In this document: piece by piece, positions 54,410 through 64,000 of the stretch
Position numbering within the stretch: position 1 is the first letter of the stretch
How the letters are laid out: the number at the start of each line of letters is the position of its first letter
Translations under genes and position numbers: made by a program
Origin: Patiria miniata
Lineage: Eukaryota; Echinodermata; Asteroidea; Valvatida; Asterinidae
Direction: 5' to 3'
DNA: 64,000 nt
Assembly: GCF_015706575.1 (NCBI RefSeq)
Contig: NW_024037072.1
Coordinates: 625,001 to 689,000 of the forward strand
The notes under the pieces: model-generated
Database searches by the model: none
The model's input: only the letters and a program-made list of their open reading frames with translations
Told to the model about the DNA's origin: nothing

Positions 54410-55122
54410 GCCGCCACTTAATATGCGGCGGCCGCAACTTAATATGTGGCGGCCGCAACTTATTATGTGGCGGCCGCAACTTATTATGTGGCGGCCGCAA
54501 CTTATTATGTGGCGGCCGCAACTTATTATGTCGCGGCCGCAACTTATTATGTGGCGGCCGCAACTTATTATGTGGCGGCCGCAACTTATTATGTCGCGGC
54601 CGCAACTTATTATGTCGCGGCCGCAACTTATTATGTGGCGGCCGCAACTTATTATGTCGCGGCCGCAACTTATTATGTGGCGGCCGCAACTTAATATGTG
54701 GCGGCCGCAACTTAATAACTGGCGGCCGCAACTTAATATGTGGCGGCCGCAACTTATTATGTGGCGGCCGCAACTTATTATGTGGCGGCCGCAACTTAAT
54801 ATGTGGCGGCCGCAACTTAATATGTGGCGGCCGCAACTTAATATGTGGCGGCCGCAACTTATTATGTGGCGGCCGCAACTTATTATGTGGCGGCCGCAAC
54901 TTATTATGTGGCGGCCGCAACTTATTATGTGGCGGCCGCAACTTATTATGTGGCGGCCGCAACTTATTATGTGGCGGCCGCAACTTATTATGTGGCGGCC
55001 GCAACTTATTATGTGGCGGCCGCAACTTATTATGTCGCGGCCCGCAACTTATTATGTCGCGGCCCGCAACTTATTATGTCGCGGCCCGCAACTTATTATG
55101 TCGCGGCCCGCAACTTAATATC
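54410..55122 (+). repeat. left NotI-site minisatellite array
   Basis: About 34 units of a 21-bp repeat built on GCGGCCGCAACTTATTATG. Variants include AATATG, AATAACTG and, in the last four units, a 22-bp form with GCGGCCCGC. The unit length is a multiple of three and lacks stops in several frames, which creates long false open frames. Confidence 0.97.
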
Positions 55123-55896
55123 TCGTGTTCACCACGTGGTCTCGACAGCCAGCGGGGACCGGGCGTGCACGGTCTTGTCTGTCAGTCCGATCGATCGTAT
55201 TGATGCTACCACTTGTATGTAAAGGCGACACTGGGGACGCGTACATTTGCACTTGGTAGCAAGCCTCGTCAGGTGAGATCAAGCCCATACTGTATGTTAC
55301 TAACATTAACATCTTAAATTCGTTTTGTACCAGGCATTTTGGATGTGCCTTGTAAATGTACGTGTCATCAGTCAAATTGAGGCACTTGGCCTAGGTAGCT
55401 GTAGGCCTTCATTGCACATTGTTTTGCTCTTGTAATTATTGACAGCTAGGTTTCCTTTTTCTTTACCAAGTTTAAGTTGTAAACCTCTTTCGGCTTCCGG
55501 CCCTTATTTTGATTTTCATGACCTGAAATTTGTATCCTAGTGGAGACCCGGGTATAATATGGAACAAAAGATTGTAAAGGTCGACACAAGGAAATTTCTA
55601 AAGGTGACTAGGTATCCACCAGGATTTCACGAAATAGATTATTTTGATTTTACTCACAAACTAGGAATTTTCAAGTGTGTTGATCCGTCGCAAATTGAAG
55701 TATTTTATATATTAAAGGGACATTGGGTCAAAGTTTCAACCCAGGAGAGTGATTCTGGTTAGAACAGGAGCATTTTGAAATTCGATTTCCACACTATTTT
55801 CTATTTGTACACGAGAACAAACAAAGCAATGTCTCCACAAGGATACAAATTTGAGAATGCGAGTTTGCAAAATTAATTTTGTTTGCACATTTCAGC
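55123..55896 (+). other. leader region of the HECT gene
   Basis: I see no recognised gene. An acceptor-like TTTGCACATTTCAG ends one base before the HECT start codon, so an upstream non-coding exon may lie here. A 67-codon open stretch at 55559-55762 has no family match. Confidence 0.4.
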
Positions 55897-58800
55897 ATGT
55901 CTGAGCGGCTGTGGGGTGTACTTAAAGCCCGAGGTGTGCAGCGTGACACATTGGAAAAAATGCAGAACGAAAAGGTAAGGGTGCTCAGCAGAATTCCTGG
56001 AGGGACCTAATCCAATTATCCAAGCGGTATAGATTTTACTTTAATACCTCCACTTTATTTCCTTATAACAAAAGTGAAATTCTAATGAGAAATCATGATA
56101 TCAACGTGGAAAATATGTTACGTTTCTTAGGAAAACCTTTTTAGACGATATCCATAGGGTTTTTGTATATGGTCCTAAAAATGTGTGTGTGTGGGGGGGG
56201 GGGCATTAATTTCATTCAAATATACAGGTTGTCCCAAAATAAATGGTGCAAGTGCCAGTAGTTCACACATGGGTGATTTCTTCTCATGTGTGAACTACTG
56301 GCAGCGTTTGGGCTTAGAAGCATTCATACTCTAAAAGTGGCACAAACTTGATTTTAGGTGTTTGTGGTTAATCAAACATATCTCTACATGAACTAAAGCA
56401 AATACGATGAAAGAAGCGGCATTTCGAAGCTAATGAAGTAATCATGAAGATGATATAAACATCTGTAGCAAATATTGAATGGTTATTGGGTAACGTGGCG
56501 CGTTTCACTTGCACCATTTTTTTGGGACACCCTGTATGTTGTTTAATTGAGTCTTGATAAAAAAAAGAAGACGTTTCTTTTCCTCAACGGTGGCTCTTGA
56601 GAATTTTCTTAAAGCTGTCCTGACCGTTCTTCTTAATTCGTAAAGTGATCGGGTACGACCCGGTCGCAATTTTGAATGCCAATTCATATTAATTGTTGTC
56701 TAGGTTAAGGTCAAAGTTGGTCAACTATACTGTTTATGGTTGAAGTGAATTTCCACACATAAAAGTGTGACATTTTACATTTGGAATAACATCAAAGGAT
56801 ATTATATACCTGGCAGTTAAGACCGCCCAATCAGAAAAGCAAACCACCAGAGACCCTTTGCGCAAACTTTGACTATGACCTGACCTCAATTTAGTCCACC
56901 AAAACCTGACACCCAACTGCTGTCGACTATTTTGGACCCACAGCACACAATTTGTGCTTGAATTCCGCATGTCACATTTTTTTTCTTAAGTCACGGGACT
57001 AAGTCTTCCTTGTCAGTCCTTCTAGTCGGAGTATATCAATGCCTAGAAAAGATTCTTGTTTTTACTTTTTGTTTGTTTGTTTGTTTGTATGTTTCAGATT
57101 GACGAGGATGTCATTATTGAAATGACGGATGAAGAACTCAGCGAGTACATTCCTCGTAAGGGTGACCGAGTTGTCGTTAAGGCTTTCGTCCGGAAGGAGA
57201 ACAGTGAAACTCAAACTCAGAAGAGGAAGTTTACACTGCTCGAGAGCTTGAGGTCCCGAATGGCAGGAAAGTCAGGGAAAAAAACAGCCAGACTTGTAAG
57301 TGACAGCGAGGAAGAATATGAGAGTTCTGCCCCCGGGCCAAGTGACGGCGGTCAGTCAAACAGCACGCAGAAATCAGCAGAAACAAAGAGGGGCCCGAGA
57401 GGCAAGAAAGCGAAAGAGGCATCAACAAGTTCAAGGTCCCTAATAGTCGGGTTCTCTGTTTACGAGGCTACAGAGTCCAGGTACAAGCAGGTACGCGCCC
57501 CCATGGGTGGGGGGATACGTCACATTACTGTCGACAAAAATACACCCAAAAGAAAATTGCTACATACCCTTTGCCCCTTGTTTTTTCAAGATGGAAAAAA
57601 CTGTCATGGTTCGCTCGGGGACTTCCAGTTAGATGTCTCCACAGATGTGCATGGTAGCCAACCCGTTCACGAGAACGAGACTATTCAACATTTGATCGAC
57701 AGACTTGGTCTAAAACACGTACGATGCTATCTCCTGGCCAAATCAGTAGACCTGGATGAAGATAAGTCAGCAAGTGACCCTGCAGAAGACAGCCTGGAAG
57801 ATCTACCTGATATGTTTGCTCACAGACGTCGGAGAGGAGAGGAAAACCTCATGCCAACAGCCATTGATTCGAGCCAAGAGGAGGTACCGAGCACAAGTGA
57901 CGGCCACCACATTTCTCATGGGCAACCTAACTCGGAGCGATACCGTCCGTTGAATCAAGGTGATGAGATGACAGTTGACAATGAAGTCATCGTGCAGACT
58001 GCTGATGACTCATCGCCCTCCAACAACCCACTGTTGTCCGAAGCTGCTGAAGACCGCGTTGAATTAGATGTCCAGTCAGTATTTGCTGCAACGTTGGACT
58101 CGGATGCTGTGAATCTCACTCCACCAACCTATAACATTCCTGACGAATTCATTCAAGAGGACCAACTGGCTCGATTAAACGACGACGACTCCGGTATCAT
58201 TCAGTTTGGCCCCTTCCCAGCAGCAGTGGAACTTGACTTAAATGCAACACAGCCATTGGTAAAAGAAATAAAAGTGCACCGTGGCAACGTTTGTCAAGAA
58301 ATGGTAACATTTTTCTCGAAAGAGGAGAACGTCAACCTGAGAGGAACAACCTTCGAAGTGAAGATGCTGAAGTCAGATGGAAGCACAGAGATGGCTGAAG
58401 ACAACGGAGGAGTCTTGAGGGATGCACTTACTGAGTTTTTCGACAGCTTTTATTTGCAGTACACAATCGGCAACTCGGTAGCCGTACCGGTATTACGCCA
58501 TGACATGACCAAGGTCCATTGGTCGGCAGTGGGAGAAGTAATCCGCTTAGCATTCAGACAGGAGGGAATTTTGCCGGTCAGGCTTGCTCTGCCTTTCATG
58601 CAACTGGCATTTTTTGGGAAACCCGATGACCCACTAGACGCGTTCATGCAGTTGCTCCCGGATGTCGACCGATTGCTGCTTGAAGATGCAATGAGGAGTG
58701 TTTCATCTGTCGATGCAGATGACTTGATGGATTTCATGGAACGACACGATGCCAGACGAAACCTTACAGACGAGAACATCGAGAAATCACTTACCGAGAT

Positions 58801-59248
58801 GGAAAATAAGGAGATGCTTCAAGTACCACTATTTGTGGCGCTGTGTTGGCGACCAAAGCTGAAATCTCTCGGCCTCTCACGACTCCAGCTCCGTCAGATT
58901 TATGACAACCTGAAGCCATCAACCAGGAAGGTATTGAACATATTGGAATTTCCCAAACCAATGAACACAGAAGAAGGCGCCTTGAGTTCCTCACTTAAGA
59001 GACTGGTGAGGGAGATGGATCAGAATCTGCTCGGCCTGTTCTTGCGATTTTGCACAGGGTCCGACCTCGCGGTCAGAGAGAAGATCACCACCAGGTTCAC
59101 CGAGTCAGAGATTCGCTGCCCCACAGCACACACATGTGGGTGTGTTCTGAACATTCCGCGCTCGTATGCGGCACTGCCTTATATCACATTGAAGTCAGAA
59201 TTCACAACCCTCCTTCGCAACAGATACTGGCAAATGGACATCATCTAA
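55897..59248 (+). CDS. SAM-HECT E3 ubiquitin ligase-like protein
   Basis: Two exons, 55897-55974 and 57098-59248, joined in phase 0 (GAAAAG/GTAAGG; TTTCAG/ATTGAC), give 742 residues. Residues 1-60 form a SAM-like module (MSERLWGVLKARG ... IDEDVIIEMTDEELSEYIP). Residues 70-130 are basic and serine-rich. A conserved-looking segment at about 137-242 is unassigned, followed by an acidic linker. From about 417 to the end is a HECT-like domain: EMAEDNGGVLRDALTEFF early, and near the end HTCGCVLNIPRSY with the expected catalytic cysteine at about residue 706. HECT enzymes pass ubiquitin from an E2 through this cysteine to a target. The start follows an acceptor-like site, so a 5' UTR intron is likely. 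It converges with the integrase gene and sits inside the inverted arrays, which suggests element cargo. It is intact. The ligase activity is inferred. Confidence 0.85.
56223..56536. mobile_element. mariner-like MITE in the HECT gene intron
   Basis: Inverted ends CAGG(G/T)TGTCCCAAAA and ATGGTGCAAGTG with their complements, and TA at both borders. An inner palindrome, GTAGTTCACACATG / CATGTGTGAACTAC, lies at the left end. It is non-coding and matches Tc1/mariner-type termini. Confidence 0.82.
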
Positions 59249-59429
59249 AAGCCGTGTCACCCTTCTTCTATTTCATTAACAGACAACCTATATCAATCCC
59301 CATACATGCACTCTTGTTTCACTGCAGTAGTAGTTAATTAGGTGATTTGGAAGTGTGCTTTGTGTTATACATGATTTGTATATTGTATTATGTACGTGCT
59401 TGAAACGAAAAGTCATTTTGTTCTTTTTG

Positions 59430-59960
59430 TATCATCATGAGGAGAAGTAACCTTCAGTATAACCTTCAGTAACAGTTGCATTGCCATAATTTTTGTTCAT
59501 GATCTATTATGATGAGAAGTATCCATCAGTAACAGTTGTATTTTTTTCATTTGCGCTGCCATTTTGTTCATGATGTATTATGAGGAGATGTATCCATCAG
59601 TAACAGTTGTATTTTTTTTCATTTGCGCTGCCATTTTGGTTGAGGAGAAGTAACCTTCAGTATAACCTTCAGTCAGAGTTGTATTGCCATAATTTTGGTT
59701 CTTTTTTAAGTAGGCCTATCCTTCAGTAACAGTTATATTTTTAATTTGCATTGCCATTTTGTTCTTTTATGTTTTAAGAGAAATATCCTTCAGTAACAGT
59801 TGTATTTTTCATTTGCATTGCCATTTTGTTCTTTTATGTTTTAAGAGAAATATCCTTCAGTAACAGTTGTATTTTTCAATTGCGTTGCCATTTTGTTCTT
59901 TATGTGTTTTAACGAGGACAAGTATTCTTCATAAACAGTGACATTTCCCATTTGTATTGT
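59430..59960 (+). repeat. ~65-75-bp imperfect tandem repeat after the HECT gene
   Basis: Seven or eight diverged units containing CCTTCAGTAACAGTTGTATTT, CATTTGC(A/G)(T/C)TGCCATTTTG and a TGAGGAGAAG or TTAAGAGAAAT spacer. It lies in the 3' UTR or downstream of the HECT gene. Confidence 0.8.
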
Positions 59961-61322
59961 AGTGAAATAACCTTTTTAAATCCCAAATTCTGTTCATGGG
60001 ATATACATTCTTTTATGTGGTGTTCTGTAGTTGTAGTATTTTGAAATGATTTTTTGTTACTGTATAAGATTCGCTAATCCCAAAGGCTGGCACTACTGTT
60101 ATAATTTGTTTTCCTTTTCTCTCCATCCCACAAAACATATTTTGTTGATATTACTTCTTTCCTACGATGCAAAGGTTTCCTTTGAATGGTGTGTCCCTCA
60201 TAAATAAGTTCATACGAGATTTAGTTTTACATACGTCACAAAATCCTAATTATAAAACACTTTAATTTGGCGATGCATATTCCGCGTCCTGTACAAATTG
60301 TGCAAAGGTAACTCGCCCAAAATGTAAATTAGTTCCGTTGAAATACAAATTCAACAGGAAAAGCAAATCGTACCTTTTCGATTTTCCAAAGACGTTTTGC
60401 TCACACATTTAGATTATATTTGTCCTAAATTTCATTGCATAATTATATTGGTGACTGAGGTGTTACATTTGCAGGCAGTTGCTCGTGTTAGATATTGTTG
60501 AAGTTTTGATATAGCGTTTTGGTTTTGCTCGTTGAAATTATAAAAAAAGTGAAGTGTTTATTTAATCGTTTTTAATTAAAAAGTGACGTGGATTGTAATA
60601 AAAGTAGTTTTTGCCAGGCAATTAAACTGGGAATCACAGAAAATTTCCGTTAGAAATGTTGGTTTCACTCTGTATATTCATTTGTGGTTAGTTTGAACAT
60701 TCTTTGAACAATGCAGTTTTCCAAAAGTGCTGCAATCAAATATATAAAAAAAAAACCTAGAAATAGACTTATACATAAACAAAACTAAGAAATAGGTAAG
60801 AATGTAATTAGTAGTGTAATCTACATAGATTTGTCTGTACGTCATTCATGGCATTCGAGTCTATGTTCTAAGAATGGGTCCAGGGGTGCAGACATGGTGT
60901 ACTTCGCCTTATTTGCTGGGGTTGCTCAGCAGAAGGTCCCTCACCCCCACCAACACACATGAAACCTGTTGCTTGATATTTTAATAACGTCTGGCTGGGC
61001 TGAGTGGGATATCGGCTATTTTTTTTTGACGTTGGCTGTTTATCCTTGACGTTGGCTGTTTATCCTACTCAATTACTTCAATAATTCCATGTACTTGATT
61101 TCAGAAAACTGACAACTTAGTACACCAATTTCAACTTTAAGAGGTTCATTAATGGCCTTTTTGTAATTGATGTCTACTTCGTGACATGTGCTTCTTTTTT
61201 TACAAATTGGAGGTTTTCATATAACATCAATAATTCATCTCATTACTGATCCACAAGTCGTTTCTGGGCAGCACGTATCACCGACACTGACAGTATTGTG
61301 AGAAACTATATAGGTCTATATA
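59961..61322. other. spacer between the convergent genes
   Basis: AT-rich, with a short direct repeat GACGTTGGCTGTTTATCC at about 61027-61065. No gene or RNA is recognised. Confidence 0.4.
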
Positions 61323-62866
61323 TTACTGTTCCAGATCCTGTCGAATGGCATCACGCAGCGCGTGGTAAAGCTGCAGTGCCTGCTCTACATTGCCAGGATG
61401 TTCCAAAGAATGTTCAGTCATGTAAATAATGAAGAGTTCAAATAACTCCTCGTCACACGGAAGGCCATCCCTGAAGGTACACTCGGTGCAGCAGGCTTCG
61501 ATATGTTCCTGGTCAACTGGCTTCAAGTAGTCACGTCGGCCAAACAATTCTGGCATGGAGAAGAGAACTACAGGTCTTCCGTTGGGAACGTTCTGATTCT
61601 TTGAACGTCGTATGCGATGGCAGTTCCAGACAGACGACATCCTATCAAGATCATTCTATTACAAAAAAATGACAAATAAGAAATTTAGGCTATATCACAT
61701 CTTTTACTCACATTCGGTATGTTCGAGCATCATAACTTTTGATTGAATTATACATTAGAATTAGAATTATTAAGTAGTCAAAATTGCAGCAGCCATACAC
61801 ATACTTAAGACTTTCACAATGACAATCAATAATTTTGGAACTCCATTTAGTGGTATTAAGTGGGTTTTCTATATTTATTTTCCTTTTTGAGAGAGAGAGA
61901 GGGATATCCAGTCATATGGAAAGGGTAAAGTGCACGGCATTACTTTACACCGTCCTCACAGTTAAGACAGGCTTTGCACCATATTAGATTTTTCCACATT
62001 GACCTAATTTCGGCATACATGCATGAGGATGACGAACAGCAAATTGAAATAATTCAACACACCTGGACCAAACTCATAAAGCAGAATTGGACAAGACCTG
62101 TGTCTAGAGAGTCTCCTGTGAAATCGCCAACATCCTTCAATGTCTTCAGAGCATCAATCCAAAATTGTGTGCATTCTTTACGCAGCATACACCAAAAAGC
62201 CTCTATCCGCTGATTGTGAGTACTTTTCCCATATATGAAGCTATTCTGCTCCGACAAGAACTCTTGCATCATCGCCACACGCCCGTTCTCGGTTCCCATG
62301 TCTCCTCTGATCATACTTGGACATCCCTCCATAGCGCTCACTGCTTCCATGTAATATCCAGCAATTACCTTAGGATCGCTGCTCGTGCGATATACGTTTA
62401 GCCAAACTATCTGACGCGAAAACCCATCAATGCACCCATTGATGCGCAACCCATACGTCTTAAGTTTGTCATAGGAGTCCAGGTGCCACAAGTAGTTGGG
62501 TCCCCTTGCGAAGTATTCCCTTCTTATGAGCCTGCCTCTTCTCCGAAGTTGCAGACCATCAGGATCTAGGATCTTCATAACGGCATAAACCGTGTCTCGT
62601 TGAACGACTTTGCCAGCTTGCAGACATTTCAAATGCATCCATCTGTATCCATGCATAATTCCACTTTCATTGATCTGATCAAAAATGAAGTCAGCGACTT
62701 CCAGAATGTCAGTGAAGTGTTTGCGTCGAAACAGACGTTGCTGACGCAAGCGTCTTTTCAGTGTCCTAAGACTTATGACGATTCGGTGGTTTAAAGCAAG
62801 CGCATACAAAATTTCCGTGTAGCTGAGACCCAAATGGAAATACGTGGCTATAATATCTTGATCCAT
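61323..62866 (-). CDS. rve-type DDE integrase/transposase (IS3-like, eukaryotic)
   Basis: Two exons on the minus strand, 62063-62866 and 61323-61655, joined in phase 0 (GTCCAG/GTGTGT; GTAATAG/AATGAT), give 378 residues. An N-terminal helical, DNA-binding-like part (LRTLKRRLRQQRLFRRK) resembles a helix-turn-helix. The integrase core has WHLDSYDKL (D130), IRGDMGTENG (D189) and NQRIEAFWCMLRKE (E222), spaced as a DDE catalytic triad. The C-terminal part contains WNCHRIRRSKN and a cysteine-bearing CCTECTFRDGLPCDEE segment. Similar integrase-core proteins recur in fish and invertebrate genomes. Assignment to the IS3-like eukaryotic group is from memory of that architecture. It would cut and join element ends in the nucleus. 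All catalytic acids are present and the frame is open, so the element may be active. Confidence 0.83.
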
Positions 62867-63240
62867 AGCTTATCTGTGTGAGCAAAATAATACAACATGT
62901 ATACTACATACACATTTTGAACACCATACCGTGAAAATATTAGTGTTTAGTAGCAAAAATCAGCCGCTTTGTCATAATCACAGGCAGAGTCGAGACAATC
63001 AGGGGCCTCATGCATTATGCATGATAACACTACGGTACTAAAGGCTATTAAAAGCAATACATCTCATCTGCCAAAAGCTTTGGCAATATTGGCCTACAGG
63101 GAGGGATTTTTCATTACCTGGCGTTATTAGAACTAAGCAAACCAAAAATTAAAGCGGGAACAGCGAGCTCACCTGTGAAGATTTCCTTCTCCAAAGCTTC
63201 GAGTCTTTGGTCTGACTGATAGCGTCAGATAATTCAGATG
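62867..63240. other. upstream region of the integrase gene
   Basis: Between the integrase start and the right array. It probably holds the promoter. No motif is distinctive. Confidence 0.4.
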
Positions 63241-64000
63241 ATTAAGTGGCGGCTGCGAGATATTAAGTTGCGGCCGCCAGTTATTAAGTTGCGGCCGCCA
63301 CATATTAAGTTGCGGCCGCCAGATATTAAGTTGCGGCCGCCAGTTATTAAGTTGCGGCCGCCACATATTAAGTTGCGGCCGCCAGTTATTAAGTTGCGGC
63401 CGCCAGTTATTAAGTTGCGGCCGCCACATATTAAGTTGCGGCCGCCAGTTATTAAGTTGCGGCCGCCACATAATAAGTTGCGGCCGCCAGTTATTAAGTT
63501 GCGGCCGCCACATAATAAGTTGCGGCCGCCGCATAATAAGTTGCGGCCGCCGCATAATAAGTTGCGGCCGCCGCATAATAAGTTGCGGCCGCCGCATAAT
63601 AAGTTGCGGCCGCCGCATATTAAGTTGCGGCCGCCGCATATTAAGTTGCGGCCGCCGCATAATAAGTTGCGGCCGCCGCATAATAAGTTGCGGCCGCCGC
63701 ATAATAAGTTGCGGCCGCCGCATAATAAGTTGCGGCCGCCGCATAATAAGTTGCGGCCGCCGCATAATAAGTTGCGGCCGCCGCATAATAAGTTGCGGCC
63801 GCCGCATAATAAGTTGCGGCCGCCGCATAATAAGTTGCGGCCGCCGCATAATAAGTTGCGGCCGCCGCATAATAAGTTGCGGCCGCCGCATAATAAGTTG
63901 CGGCCGCCGCATAATAAGTTGCGGCCGCCGCATAATAAGTTGCGGCCGCCGCATAATAAGTTGCGGCCGCCGCATAATAAGTTGCGGCCGCCGCATAATA
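63241..64000 (-). repeat. right NotI-site minisatellite array
   Basis: At least 36 units of the same 21-bp repeat in inverse orientation, running off the window. Inner units vary (CAGTTATTAAG, CACATATTAAG); outer units are uniform (CGCATAATAAG), so variants are ordered along the array. Confidence 0.97.

Larger units (their letters stand above)
54410..64000. mobile_element. large candidate transposon: HECT gene plus DDE integrase between inverted NotI-site arrays
   Basis: Two minisatellites with the same 21-bp unit but opposite orientation (54410-55122 and 63241 to the window end) flank about 8.1 kb. Between them I find only a SAM-HECT-type gene (plus) and an rve integrase gene (minus), convergently arranged, plus a mariner-like MITE inside the first gene's intron. 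Inverted arrays together with an integrase suggest terminal inverted repeats of an autonomous element. The integrase is of the eukaryotic IS3-like kind by its motifs. The HECT gene would be cargo or an accessory protein. Not seen: the right terminus, a target duplication, or a second copy. Alternatively, two host-type genes happen to lie between related satellites. Confidence 0.6.

Noticed and set aside
54410-55122. CRISPR array
   Set aside because: Units are contiguous 21-bp satellites with no unique spacers, and the genome is eukaryotic.
54366-55222. Long open frames on both strands over the left array with heptapeptide repeats
   Set aside because: They arise because the 21-bp unit is a multiple of three and lacks stops in several frames. 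The peptides are translations of the satellite, not genes.
61323-62866. Polinton/Maverick integrase
   Set aside because: No polymerase B, capsid, ATPase or protease genes are nearby, and the core motifs and tail fit the IS3-like eukaryotic group better.
63169-63996. 275-residue repetitive open frame on the minus strand
   Set aside because: Same cause as above in the right array.

Overview
The window is eukaryotic: protein-coding exons are separated by GT-AG introns and surrounded by dense transposon debris. The repeat content is a DIRS element, a young Ty3/Gypsy element, L1/Tx1-like and CR1/L2-like LINE pieces, tRNA-type SINEs, hAT, Harbinger-like and mariner-like short elements, and short dispersed repeats full of TGACGTCA palindromes. 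Together with the gene families seen (a SAM-HECT protein, and a divergent DRE-TIM/HMG-CoA-lyase-like protein with an EF-hand) this suggests a marine invertebrate, perhaps an echinoderm, hemichordate or cephalochordate. The species cannot be fixed from the sequence alone.

Layout. 1-4.6 kb: mostly unrecognised DNA, one doubtful minus-strand exon pair and a 19-bp minisatellite. 4.66-9.52 kb: a whole-looking DIRS retroelement on the minus strand with inverted ends and an internal complementary region. 9.5-17.3 kb: a transposon graveyard. 18.06-30.84 kb: copy 1 of a four-exon host gene (minus) encoding a DRE-TIM-like barrel plus EF-hand. Its second intron is about 10.1 kb and filled with nested mobile elements, several with perfect target duplications. 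32.7-37.8 kb: a Ty3/Gypsy element with almost identical LTRs, about 1.9 kb upstream of copy 1. 39.4-43.3 kb: a decayed THAP-domain gene between divergent inverted repeats. 43.5-48.1 kb: a large inverted-repeat structure enclosing a tandem duplication that carries two SINE copies. 49.68-53.55 kb: copy 2 of the DRE-TIM/EF-hand gene (minus), intact, with a 0.94-kb second intron.

54.4-64.0 kb is the most unusual part. Two arrays of a 21-bp NotI-site minisatellite lie in opposite orientation about 8.1 kb apart. Between them are just two genes, converging: a SAM-HECT ubiquitin-ligase-like gene (plus) and an rve-type DDE integrase gene (minus). I read this as a large cut-and-paste-type mobile element whose inverted ends are made of tandem repeats and which carries a HECT cargo gene. 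Its right end lies outside the window.

The two DRE-TIM/EF-hand copies come from a tandem segmental duplication that includes about 0.7-0.8 kb downstream and about 0.15 kb upstream of the coding region. Both copies keep identical splice positions and open frames, so both may be functional. Later insertions (LINE into intron 1 of copy 2, many elements into intron 2 of copy 1) give relative dates for the mobile elements.
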